Source: Gordius sp. MW1
Lineage: Eukaryota > Nematomorpha > Gordioida > Gordea > Gordiidae
Reading direction: 5' to 3'
DNA: 64,000 bases
Assembly: GCA_964036665.1 (NCBI GenBank)
Contig: OZ038529.1
Span: forward strand, 5,440,501 to 5,504,500
In this document: piece after piece, positions 54,904 to 64,000 of the stretch
Numbering within the stretch: the first letter of the stretch is position 1
Layout of the letters: every line of letters begins with the position of its first letter
Program-made: the position numbers and the translations under genes
Notes under the pieces: generated by a model
What the model was told of the DNA's origin: nothing
Database searches by the model: none
What the model saw: the letters and a program-made list of their open reading frames with translations, nothing else

Positions 54904-55458
54904 TCATTTTTCAATGTTTTTTTCTATGGGAATTTCAACATGAGTTGATTTGCCAGATTCAATTTGTCTGAATGGAGCCTCTAGCATAAGTGTGCCATCT
55001 GGTCCAAGACTTGATTTAATTTGATCTATATCAACATTATCCGGAAGTGTGTATTCACGATAGAACTCCCTATAAATAGAACCTTTCTCAGATTTCTCTG
55101 TATTTTTTGCAGATATTGTTATCTTGTGGCCTTCAACTTTTAATTTGATATCTTCTGGTTTAAAATGGGTAAAATCAAAGCCTAATTGTAACTTTTTCTT
55201 TCCTTCTTTATCTATATAGGTTTGTTCCTTCTCAACAGCCCTATTCTGAGGTGATGCTATAGATAAACGACGATCCTGAGAAAAGGGGTTAACCTCTCCT
55301 AAAGAATGCTTAATTTCTTTATTTAATCGACGAAACTCATCTTCAATCCTATGAAATTCTCTTTCTAGCCCATCAAAAGGAAAGCGAGGTCCCCAGAAGA
55401 ATGTGTTTTTAGGGAAGAATAACTTGGGAGTTAATTTCAATATTTGGCGAGCAATCAT
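54904..55458 (-). CDS. Small heat-shock protein (alpha-crystallin/HSP20 family), single exon
   Basis: ATP-independent chaperone that holds unfolding proteins. The 184-residue frame has no intron. Residues 1-30 are basic and aromatic (MIARQILKLTPKLFFPKN, then WGPRFPF), followed by a charged linker. The alpha-crystallin domain runs from about residue 80 to 170: LQLGFDFTHFKPEDIKLKVE, GSIYREFYREYTLPDNVD and GPDGTLMLEAP. The C-terminal tail has the V-E-I-P-I motif that docks neighbouring subunits in oligomers. I chose ATG 55458 as the first in-frame ATG after a stop-containing leader. A TATAAAAA box and two TTCTAGAA heat-shock elements lie upstream, so heat-shock-factor control is likely. A mitochondrial role from the basic N-terminus is possible but unproven. 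Confidence 0.93.
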   Translation of the reverse strand: MIARQILKLTPKLFFPKNTFFWGPRFPFDGLEREFHRIEDEFRRLNKEIKHSLGEVNPFSQDRRLSIASPQNRAVEKEQTYIDKEGKKKLQLGFDFTHFKPEDIKLKVEGHKITISAKNTEKSEKGSIYREFYREYTLPDNVDIDQIKSSLGPDGTLMLEAPFRQIESGKSTHVEIPIEKNIEK

Positions 55459-55493
55459 TATGATGAAAATTTAATTTTTGATGATTAGTCAGC

Positions 55494-55505
55494 TTTTTTA
55501 TATTC
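55494..55505 (-). promoter_or_regulatory. TATA box of the small heat-shock gene
   Basis: The minus strand reads TATAAAAAAGC here, about 40 bp upstream of the start codon, in the position expected for a compact heat-shock promoter with a short leader. Confidence 0.55.
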
Positions 55506-55536
55506 AGCATTACGCCAAATAAAGACAGTATAGCAA

Positions 55537-55608
55537 ATTCTAGAAAACTAACGGCGCGAACAAACCGATTTAATTCTAGAACACTAACGGCGCGAACAAA
55601 CCGATTTA
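55537..55608 (-). promoter_or_regulatory. Duplicated heat-shock elements
   Basis: Two direct 36-bp repeats (55537-55572 and 55573-55608), differing at one base, each carry TTCTAGAA (55538-55545 and 55574-55581). This is the TTC-nn-GAA core bound by heat-shock factor. Each repeat also holds the GC-rich GGCGCGAACAAACCG. They lie directly upstream of the TATA-like box. Confidence 0.7.
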
Positions 55609-55969
55609 CTCGTTGATCATTTGTATATATAATATAATATTTGTATTATAAGCAGTCTTTCCCCGTAATAAAACACTTCTTGACTATAACAGAACTTGCG
55701 CTAATATAGAATTAATGTCATTATTCAACATTACTTTTATAATATTAAAAAATAAATGGCATACACCAAAGGGTTTTTAATATTTAAGCCTGCATGTGTT
55801 AAGAACAATTTAAATACATTAAAAAAATCATAAAGTACTAAAATTTAATTGACATTATAATAAATAGGCATTCTTTTAGATAAATATATATACAGAATAT
55901 AAGAATTTAATTAATCATACATACCTACATATATCTAATCCATAGATCTTTGTCTTCTTCTTCTTTATC

Positions 55970-56640
55970 AGTTATTTGGTCCCACATTTGTGGGGTTTGT
56001 TTTGATAAGCTTCTTCCATCTTGACCGAGTGAGTGCCATGTCTTCACTAATCTCCTTAATTTTCATAACTTTATCGACTTGTCCTTCCCACGTGACACGG
56101 GGTCGTCCTCTTCCTCTCTTCCCCGGTACCTCCATGTCCAGTACTTTTTGATTTACGTTATCGGTGTCCCTTATTAGTAAATGCCCATACCACCTTAGCC
56201 GATTTTCGTTAATCAGGTCCGCCATAGGTTGAATACCCATTTTTGTCATGAGAAAGTCATTCGTCATATAATTAAGCTTAGTATACCCCAAGCTCCACAG
56301 TATCATTCTCATCTCTGTGGCTTGTAATAGCTTTCCTTCCGTGGTGTTTAATGCCAATGTTCCACTTCCATAAAGTAACACCAGTCTTACGATGGATTTG
56401 TAAGCTTTGCTCTTCAACCATATTGGCATCTTCTTGTCGCACATTACACCAGATTTCGCCATTTAAGCCATCCTTTTTGGATCCGGGCATTGACTTCCGT
56501 TGCGCAACCTCCCTCTTAATGTAGCATCGAGCCGAGGTATGTAAATCTGTCTACCTTTGGGTACTTTAGATGGTCATCCAATGATAAGGTGCCTGTAACG
56601 TTCATTTCCATAGATCATTGTAATGTAAATAACTTATAAT
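55970..56640 (-). pseudogene. RTE-type LINE reverse transcriptase, C-terminal remnant
   Basis: Broken minus-strand frames give RFTYLGSML, then NARIQKGWLKW. After a frameshift come VMCDKKMPIWLK, LLYGSGTLAL, TEMRMILWSLGYTK, ENRLRWYGHLLIRD and DMEVPGKRGRGRPRVTW. This order is characteristic of the end of RTE/BovB-type reverse transcriptases, including the GHL/RRGRP tail. One stop and one frameshift show it is dead. Confidence 0.82.
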
Positions 56641-58190
56641 CTACCCAAATTTTATAATAGTAGTTTTCATTAAACGTACCAACTTATTGAATTCGACAGA
56701 AAATTAATATTATGATTGTAGGACGATTAATTATAGTGCGATAGACGCGTAGGGATTATAATAATATAATAATATAATAAAAAATGGGGTATAGCGATAT
56801 GATAAAGCCGAAAGAATTAAAATGAAGAATACATTTGCGATGATATACATTAAAATCCATTAACGGTAGTTTATTTATCACCCGAGGCACTACCACTAAG
56901 TCTCTACAGTTTGGTAATTTACTTAACACCCGAGGCCCTATCACTACCTCTCCACACCCCAATCTTTATAAAAATTTAGTAAGAATTTTTACAAAATAGT
57001 TTTTACTGGGTGTCAATGCACCGGAATTAAACATCTTGAAGAAACTTGATCTTTACACACATATTTTATGGGCAACACGTAAGATGCCATCGACTTGGTC
57101 CACCCGCCACCCTTCGATCAAGGGAAGGTACCACTCTATTTGTTAATTTTATCTAGAACATCCACATTCTTGATGAGTTAATGTGTATAGCTAAATGTAT
57201 TATTAGCGTCTTCTATAATAGTTTCAATGATTCCATAAACAAGCCATATTACCAGCCAGATGGCGGTAATAATTTCTGGGTTTGAAGCGTTACAACAAAA
57301 ATAGCCCTGGCGAGGATTAAACTGAGTTTTATATAAATATTTAACTAATTTATACTACCAATCAAGCGGAAAAGGCCGGTAAACTTGCCAATACACTATA
57401 ATATTAGTTAGCGACGCGGAAAAACCGAGCTCGGTCAGAATTTGAAAAATAAAGTCGAGATCGAGACGAGACGATACGAGATTTTTTCGGCGATCTCGAC
57501 TTTTTATTGATCGTTAGATTTTAGTAAATTATTGTGTATTTTAATTTACAGGATTTACAATTAAGGTATTAATTGTAAATCAATATGTATGGAATATATT
57601 TGATAATTAAACTCTTAAGTGTAGTAAATATTATATGTTGTTACAAAAAATTCAAAATTTGGCAATTATTTACCTAAGTATGGTTGACCCTTAGGGTATG
57701 TGAATAATTTATAATATATTTATTACATATTTGTATCCGTAGCATTATTAAATATTGCAAAATTTTAGGCTTAGAATCAGCTCTGATAGAATAGTAAATA
57801 TTACTAAAGCATTTGTAAATTTCGAAGTTCCTCTCTTGCATGATGCGGTAATTATAAATTGGTGGTCAATCAATTTGGATAATTATACAAGTTAAGCCAA
57901 GGTAACTCGAGATTTTTGAGCACCCGCCGTGTCATAGTGTTTGTGCCTGAACTCCTCTTAAACGGCTTAACCGATTCTCATGAAACTTTGCATGCATATT
58001 CGGTAGGTATGAGAATCGGTTGTTATCTATTTTTTAACCTCCCAAATAATTCAGTCCAATAATATTTATTTATTTGTATTGTCAGTCACCCTATATGTCA
58101 ATCACCAAAGGCCTTATGACGTCTACAATTCAAATGGTATCCCAAATTTGAGCATCAACTTGAACAATAACTGTGAAACCTTCATATACT
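56641..58190. other. Intergenic DNA, mostly unassigned
   Basis: An AT-rich stretch. At 57940-58025, AACGGCTTAACCGATTCTCA and TTTGCATGCATATTCGG resemble internal sequence of Helitron-like repeats. No coding region was recognised. Confidence 0.4.
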
Positions 58191-58191
58191 T

Positions 58192-58830
58192 GAAAAGTGT
58201 GCTATTGAGTAATCATTTAACTTTTTTTGATAAAATATCTTTTAATACATTTTTAATTTTTAATCAGCATCAAGTTAAAAACTAATCATATTTGAAATAC
58301 CCCAACATTTAGAAACCCTAACATTCCTTTGGCTTCTTCTGTCATTCACTAGAAAAGTGTACTATTGAGTAATCATTTAACTTTTTTTAATAAAATATCT
58401 TTTAATACATTTTTAATTTTTAAACAGCATCAAATTAAAAACTAATTATATTTGAAATACCCCAACATTTAGAAACCCTAACATTCCTTTGGCTTCTTCT
58501 GTCATTTACTGGAAAAGTGTACATTCCTTTATCTTTTTCTGTCATTTACTGGAAAAGTGTACTATTGATAAACATTTAACTTTTTTTGATAAAATATCTT
58601 TTAAAATATTTTTATTTTTTAAACAGCATCAAATTAAAAACTAATCATATTTGAAATACCCCAACAGTTAGAAACCCTAACATTCCTTTGGCTTCTTCTG
58701 TCATTTACTGGAAAAGTGTCCTATTGAGTAATCATTTAACTTTTTTTGATAAAATATCTTTTATTACATTTTTATTTTTTAAACAGCATCCAATTAAAAA
58801 CTAATCATATTTGAAATACTCCAAAAAAAA
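58192..58830. repeat. 160-bp tandem repeat, four copies
   Basis: GAAAAGTGT-headed units start at about 58192, 58352, 58552 and 58711. The third copy is preceded by a 40-bp partial duplication (GAAAAGTGT at 58512). Units share TTGAGTAATCATTTAAC, TTGATAAAATATCTTTTA and CCCCAACATTTAGAAACCC. Confidence 0.85.
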
Positions 58831-59053
58831 AATTAATACGAATAAATTATAATCATATAATTTCTGCCTTTTGCCCCTCCCTAAATTATTTTCAAATGTT
58901 TTGCCCCTTCCTGATTTAAATTCTTGAAGTGACAATGTATTATTAAAATTAACTTTGATTATAAATAGCATTGATAAGCAAAAATTGGGAGTCCCTAACC
59001 TTCATAATAAGTGTAGGTGTTATCATTAAATTGCCACTATTTTAATTATTTAC

Positions 59054-59241
59054 AGTTATCAATGCCTGAAAACGCAAAGGAGCCAATTTAGATCTTCGAA
59101 CAAAACATAATGCAGTCTTGCGCAATAAACGAGCACAGAGAACAGATGAACAACTTTTACAAAATAATGCAGATGTGCGTGTTAGTATGGCTTTATTGCG
59201 TGAATCACAATCGCAAGAGACTAGAGATGAACTAAATCTAT
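59054..59241 (+). pseudogene. Possible Helitron-protein N-terminal remnant
   Basis: An open stretch translates to a basic, glutamine-rich segment: GANLDLRTKHNAVLRNKR, then AQRTDEQLLQNN and ALLRESQSQETRDELN. It resembles the repetitive N-terminal region of Helitron helicase proteins (R-A-x-R-T-D-E-Q type repeats). A stop precedes and follows it. The call relies on composition and motif memory only. Confidence 0.3.
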
Positions 59242-59671
59242 AAAGAAGATTAGACCAAGGCCAATATCCTTTTCATTTATTATTTATTTATACTGCCTTT
59301 CGTTAATCTTACTTTTTGAAGCTCGTCCTACATTATATTTTTTTGACATCCGAGGTTATTCTTGGGCCGGCAGCTTATTTTGGTACGTTAACTTCAAATA
59401 TAAATTTTAATGGCTGAGAATAAATGATGACCGTTCCCCGGCCAAAGACCAACCAATTTTTCCTTATTTGATTCATAATTGTTTTTGATTTTTTTTTTGA
59501 ATTTGTCCAATTTGTTGGTGTGGGTGTCTAGGCCAAAAATGTATATACTTTTCTGACCCCAGGTTTAGAGTTTCACCATTTAGCACAGTATAAATCCTCC
59601 ACATGCATAGGCATTCCCCCGGCTTGGGCTTTAAAAAGTGCAATAATTTGAATATTTAACTTTATACTATA

Positions 59672-60070
59672 ATGTATGTATGTATGTATGTATGTATGTA
59701 TGTATGTATGTATGTATGTATGTATGTATGTATGTATGTATGTATGTATGTATGTATGTATGTATGTATGTATGTATGTATGTATGTATGTATGTATGTA
59801 TGTATGTATGTATGTATGTATGTATGTATGTATGTATGTATGTATGTATGTATGTATGTATGTATGTATGTATGTATGTATGTATGTATGTATGTATGTA
59901 TGTATGTATGTATGTATGTATGTATGTATGTATGTATGTATGTATGTATGTATGTATGTATGTATGTATGTATGTATGTATGTATGTATGTATGTATGTA
60001 TGTATGTATGTATGTATGTATGTATGTATGTATGTATGTATGTATGTATGTATGTATGTATGTATGTATG

Positions 60071-60101
<31 letters not shown>

Positions 60102-60312
60102 TGTATGTATGTATGTATGTATGTATGTATGTATGTATGTATGTATGTATGTATGTATGTATGTATGTATGTATGTATGTATGTATGTATGTATGTATGT
60201 ATGTATGTATGTATGTGTATGTATGTATGTCTATGTATGTATGTATGTATGTATGTATGTATGTATGTATGTATGTATGTATGTATGTATGTATGTATGT
60301 ATGTATGTATGT
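59672..60312. repeat. (GTAT)n microsatellite, about 640 bp
   Basis: More than 400 uninterrupted bases of the tetranucleotide, a one-base phase slip near 60100, then a second block with a few variant units near 60215-60232. All reading frames through it are artefacts of the repeat. Confidence 0.97.
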
Positions 60313-60316
60313 GGAT

Positions 60317-61083
60317 AAAGGCTAAATTCTGAAACTTTCGGCCCGATTCGCGCCAAAATTTAGCCATAGATGCCCAGGGCGGCCAGGGGTAAAATAGCTT
60401 TTTCAGAATCCTAAAATTCCTTTTAGTTTTAAAAATATCGGACATTACGTTTTAAAAAATGGCTAAACTCTGAAACTACAGGCCCGATTCGCGTGAAAAT
60501 TTAGCCATAGGTGCACAGGGCGGCCAGGGGTAAAATAGCTCTTTCAGAATCCTAAAATTCCTTTTAGTTTTAAAAATATCGGACATTTCCCGGCCAGTTT
60601 CATTTATAGCATCATATAAAATGACGTCATACATACAAGGCTGAATTAGACATTTAAAAGTATAATAAAAATGTTATGTATGTAAGGGCTAAATTCTGAA
60701 ACTACCGGCCCGATTCGCGCGAAAATTTAGCCATAGATGCCCAGGGCGGCCAGGGGTAAAATAGCTTTTTCAGGATCCTAAAATTCATTTTAGTTTTAAA
60801 AATATCAAACATTACGTTTTAAAAAAGGGCTAAACTCTGAAACTATCGGCCCGATTCGCGCGAAAATTTAGCCATAGGTGCTTAGGGCGGCCAGGGGTAA
60901 AATAACTTTTTCAGAATCCTAAAATTCCTTTTAGTTTTAAAAATATCGGACATTTCCCGGCCAGTTTCATTTGTAGCATCATATATTATACAATAATGAA
61001 GTCATACATACAAGGCTGAAGTTTTCTCGAATTTTTTATATTAAAGAAAATTGTATTTTTAGCAAAACAACGTTTGCCGGGTC
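60317..61083 (+). repeat. Four 130-140-bp repeats in two paired blocks, Helitron-like
   Basis: GGCTAAA(T/C)TCTGAAACT-headed units start near 60318, 60462, 60687 and 60826. They share GGCCCGATTCGCG, CCCAGGGCGGCC (third-last base variable in the last unit) and TTTTAAAAATATCGGAC. Each pair is followed by a TTCATTT(A/G)TAGCATCATATA tail and CATACATACAAGGCTGAA. The region ends with ACAACGTTTGCCGGGTCAG, close to the Helitron end seen at 18612. Confidence 0.75.
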
Positions 61084-61099
61084 AGTTTATTATAATATA

Positions 61100-62205
61100 G
61101 AAACAAAAAATACACTTGTTAGCTTGATGATAAAAAAATTATTTTTCCAAACCTATCTGATGGAACTCAAAGATCATTATGTTCAAAAGTTTGCAGGAGA
61201 TTTATGATAAAATAATTAGTTTTTATGTGGCAAAGATTTAATGGAAAAACTTGAAGGTATTTTCAAAAAAAACATATCCAAGCATCGAGTTAGAAGCGAA
61301 GACACCAACAGTCTATAAAATATTACCCTTTTATACATCATTAAAAAGCATCCCAAATTTGTTTCCAATTTTACGTGTAATGATGATCCTGATTACTTAA
61401 AGATCTACAAATTGAAATTAAGAGCCCAAACTATGCAAATTCCAAAGTTTAATATCGTTATTTATCAGAAAATATCAACCTTTCTTGTTTCTTAGTTTCG
61501 CACGTTAAAAATGCTACTCGAAAATGAAAGAAGTAGTAAAAACTACGGTAACAAAGTTTTAAAGAAATCCATGCAAGAAGATTCTGGCTCTTCTTGTATA
61601 AGTCGTTCAACTTTGAGCAATCCAGCTCAGATATGCAACTCTAAGCAATTTTCTATTGGTGAGGCAGATATGGATATTTTAATTTGGAAAGATGATGAAA
61701 TGGAAAAGATGGAAGATTTCAACGAATTTGTTATTTAAAATTAAATCTAAAACCTGACATGCCCAGCTTAATGTAATTTTATGGTGGAAAGTACACCAAC
61801 TCATGCTAACAAACATAACAAAATTAGCTATTCTGTTTTCGCCAATTCCGGGCAACAGTGCTACGAGTGAACGCACATTCGGTAAAGTCGCCTTATAGAA
61901 GAAAGAAGAACGAAATTATAGCCTGATTCTTTTATTAAATGACAATATTTATTATAATTTTTTAGTAAAACCGACTCTATATGCTATAGCTAAATTTTTT
62001 TTTTGAATAATACAAAATGGTTTTTATGCAAATAAATAATTTTGAAACAAAGTAGACTTGTTCTTACTTGTTTTGGCCTGGTGCGGCGTAATTTTTGGGT
62101 TTTTTGCCGGCCGGGTGTGGGCCAAAAAAGTAATAATTGTGCGGGCATGAGCCGGGCCTCAACCTAAATTTTAGGCCAATGCAGACCTTTAATTAATAGT
62201 CGAGC
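61100..62205 (+). pseudogene. Degenerate hAT transposase and right terminus
   Basis: 61511-61738 is open (ending WKDDEMEKMEDFNEFVI). It continues after a stop into LWWKVHQLMLTNITKLAILF and then SPIPGNSATSERTFG (61760-61890), the hAT dimerisation hallmark. Further upstream EAKTPTVYKILPFYTSLK fits the typical hAT region but is full of stops. GCCCG/CGGGC-rich DNA at 62080-62190 and ATGCAGACCTTTA near 62180 look like the right end. Confidence 0.65.
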
Positions 62206-62479
62206 GATTAAAAAAATTTATAGTGGGGTCGAAATTCTACAACAAATTTTTGGCCGGCGAGATTTACAAACAAACCGTTTTATTAACGATCGGATTTACA
62301 TTGTGAGTGGTTTTTACTTTATAGCTTAAATTAGTTGCTTTAAATAGTAATTTGGAAAGTTTGTAACACAGTATTAATATAAAAAATCCTATCGGGCTAA
62401 AGACGCCACATTTTATATTGATATACAATCATATAAAAAAGTGACATAATAATTCATGAAAACAAAATAATAAAATATA

Positions 62480-62585
62480 TTAAAGCCTTTATCTAGTTGT
62501 GGTGCCTGCCCGAAAATCTAAATTTACGACAGTTGCCCGCGCCCGTGGGCAGGCGGGTAGGACTTTTCTGTCCTCTGCTACTAAT
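62480..62585. mobile_element. hAT-like terminus, CGGGC/GCCCG-rich
   Basis: TGCCTGCCCGAAAATC, GCCCGCGCCCGTGGGCAGGC and GGACTTTTCTGTCCTCTGC form a GC-rich patch like the element ends at 1-107 and 62080-62190. A G-run of about 17 bases lies at 62777. 62590-62900 holds no gene I can see. Confidence 0.4.
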
Positions 62586-62907
62586 ATCTAGCCTGACAAC
62601 AAAAGCTTGTCTCTATTAATAGGCTCTTAACTTCACGAATAATATGTTTCTTATTGTTTTCGCAATATATTAGCCTTGTATTTGTGTCCAATATTATTGA
62701 AAACTTTGCTTTAAACTTTTCTTTATATTTGTTGTAAGGAAGGGCGGATGGAAACATTTTTCATTTTTATTATCGAGGGGGGGGGGGGGGGGAAGGGAAG
62801 CGACAGCTGAAAAAATTATGTAAACCACTGATATATTTTCTCTACGCTATAAATGCATTTATAATTTAATTTTGGCGTTATCACAATAAATCATAATAGT
62901 TAATAAA

Positions 62908-63801
62908 TCAATTGTCACTAGAAAGAATAATTCCATCACATGTCATATTTTTGCACATAATCCCATTTTCTTCTAAAAGCTCAAGTGCCTCTTTTATAAG
63001 ATTAACTTGCAACTCAGCAGTCCCATTATCCACAAGGAAATATCCCAGAGGTAATTTCCAATGGTTATTCACGCTAACTGCCATTATAAATAATGCACTT
63101 TTTGCCTGCGATACCAAACTTGATTTAATTCCTTGGCCCATGTCAACACTCCTTAAACATATAAAGTAAAAAAATATCTTATGTGTTTTACTCTTCTAAG
63201 CCCTTTTCATGATCATGGTGCCGCTTTATAGCAATTTCATCAACTGTCACCGTAAAATACAAGTTATCTGATTGATCCACCTGCAATTGTTCCAATATAT
63301 CAAATGCTTCTTTTAAAAACCCTGAAATGTATAAGATAGGTAATAATTAATCTTGTATGAGTAAAAAATCATAAATGCATCTTACACATATCTAGATTAA
63401 AATACCTGGCTTTACGTTTTCATTAAGGCACCACTCTGTAATTTCTGCCTCAGAAGGCAAACAAATTAGAGTTCCCATGTTTTTATAAGCCTGGGGGGAG
63501 TAGTGATAAAAAATAATGGCAAACCTTTTCATTTCCTCGCTATAGGTTTTGTGTGAGGGGTTATAGACATCTTCAGATTTGATGTGTGCTATTATAGAGT
63601 TCATTTCACCACCTTCTTCTGGAATTAGTACATTATTTTTCAGATCATTAATGGATTCTTTAAGTGTTTCTATTTTCTTAGATTGATATGAATTTTTATT
63701 TCTTAAAGCTTTAACAATTTTTTTATAATGTATTAAAAGTCTATCTCTTCTAGTTTGTTTTTCTATATCTAATGGCCTCTGACTATATGTATGATCATCA
63801 T
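62908..63801 (-). CDS. P-element/THAP9-like transposase, partial (3 exons seen)
   Basis: Exons in order: 63801-63406, 63321-63192, 63151 to about 62919. GT-AG introns join in frame. The first exon has a basic, coiled-coil-like N-terminal stretch, then the P-element-type block RFAIIFYHYSPQAYKNMGTL and LPSEAEITEWC. The second gives GFLKEAFDILEQL and YFTVTVDEIAIKRHHDHEKG, containing the V-D-E-x-A-I acidic motif of the RNase-H-like catalytic domain. The third gives ALFIMAVSVNNHWKLPLGYF and MTCDG. The THAP DNA-binding domain and start would lie right of the window. The coding continuation after MTCDG was not found before 62.2 kb; an in-frame stop closes the frame at 62908. Lack of frameshifts suggests a recent copy or a domesticated gene. 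Confidence 0.72.
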
Positions 63802-64000
63802 CTGCACAATACATTTATAAGATAAAGAGATTCAATAGGGGTAATAACTTGTATATGGAAATTTGCATGAAGTTAATTTGGGCGGCACATTAAAAGACTA
63901 AATTTATCAAATAATATAAATAGATAAATAAGGCATATATAGAGAATATTAAATGAGCAAGTAATTAATAAAATTTTAGATTTCAATATTAAAAAATAAT

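Noticed and set aside
56756-56962. 68-codon minus-strand frame
   Set aside because: No recognisable domain; contains a short internal duplication (VVIGPRV / VVVPRV) consistent with noncoding repeat DNA.
59573-60445. Several long reading frames with (MYVC)n or (YIHT)n repeats, up to 290 codons
   Set aside because: They are translations of the (GTAT)n microsatellite in every frame and have no gene support.

Overview
This is a eukaryotic, very AT-rich, intron-rich and repeat-laden nuclear window. GT-AG introns, an ATP7-type copper ATPase, USP14, DTWD1, a small heat-shock protein, and hAT, Tc1/mariner-type, Helitron, RTE, MULE and P-element-like debris all point to an animal. An arthropod, probably an insect, fits best; I cannot name the species.

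Host genes. (1) ATP7 on + runs from about 3255 to 24083 in 17 recognisable coding exons whose phases join into one frame of about 1129 codons. Two copper-binding domains precede a complete P1B-ATPase core; further 5' exons may lie left of the window. (2) DTWD1 on - (25926 to 24768) has 4 exons, 271 aa, with two introns of only 34 and 31 nt; it converges on ATP7. (3) USP14 on - (36600 to 27202) has 14 exons, 497 aa, with a complete catalytic triad. (4) A single-exon small heat-shock protein on - (55458 to 54904) has paired heat-shock elements just upstream. (5) The right edge carries three cleanly joining exons of a P-element/THAP9-like transposase on -, with its 5' end beyond the window.

Mobile DNA. 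Introns and intergenic DNA are packed with short inverted-repeat elements whose ends and target duplications can be read directly. Four members of a CATGGGCGTAGCC family have 8-bp duplications. Five members of a TA-flanked mariner-like family are present. A CATAGACTA family has 8-bp duplications. A 1.3-kb hAT-like element sits in a USP14 intron, a 333-bp Helitron-type element in an ATP7 intron, and a 0.9-kb foldback element about 50 bp upstream of the USP14 start codon. Coding remnants of hAT (two), RTE LINE, MULE and possibly Helitron elements also occur.

The dominant repeat is a modular element of about 2.1-2.3 kb. It combines a GGGCC-GAA-GGCCC hairpin, purine-rich tandem DNA, tRNA-like segments and a roughly 128-bp tandem unit carrying inverted CCAAT boxes. 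It is present in two near-full copies in opposite orientation (about 4.5-6.6 kb inside ATP7 intron 1, and 50.3-52.6 kb), with partial copies at 21.5-22.3, 42.5-45.1 and 46.4-47.0 kb. The last carries a striking array of perfect GC-rich triloop hairpins. A tetranucleotide (GTAT)n tract of about 640 bp lies at 59.7-60.3 kb. Long stretches such as 47-50.2 kb show no gene I can support.
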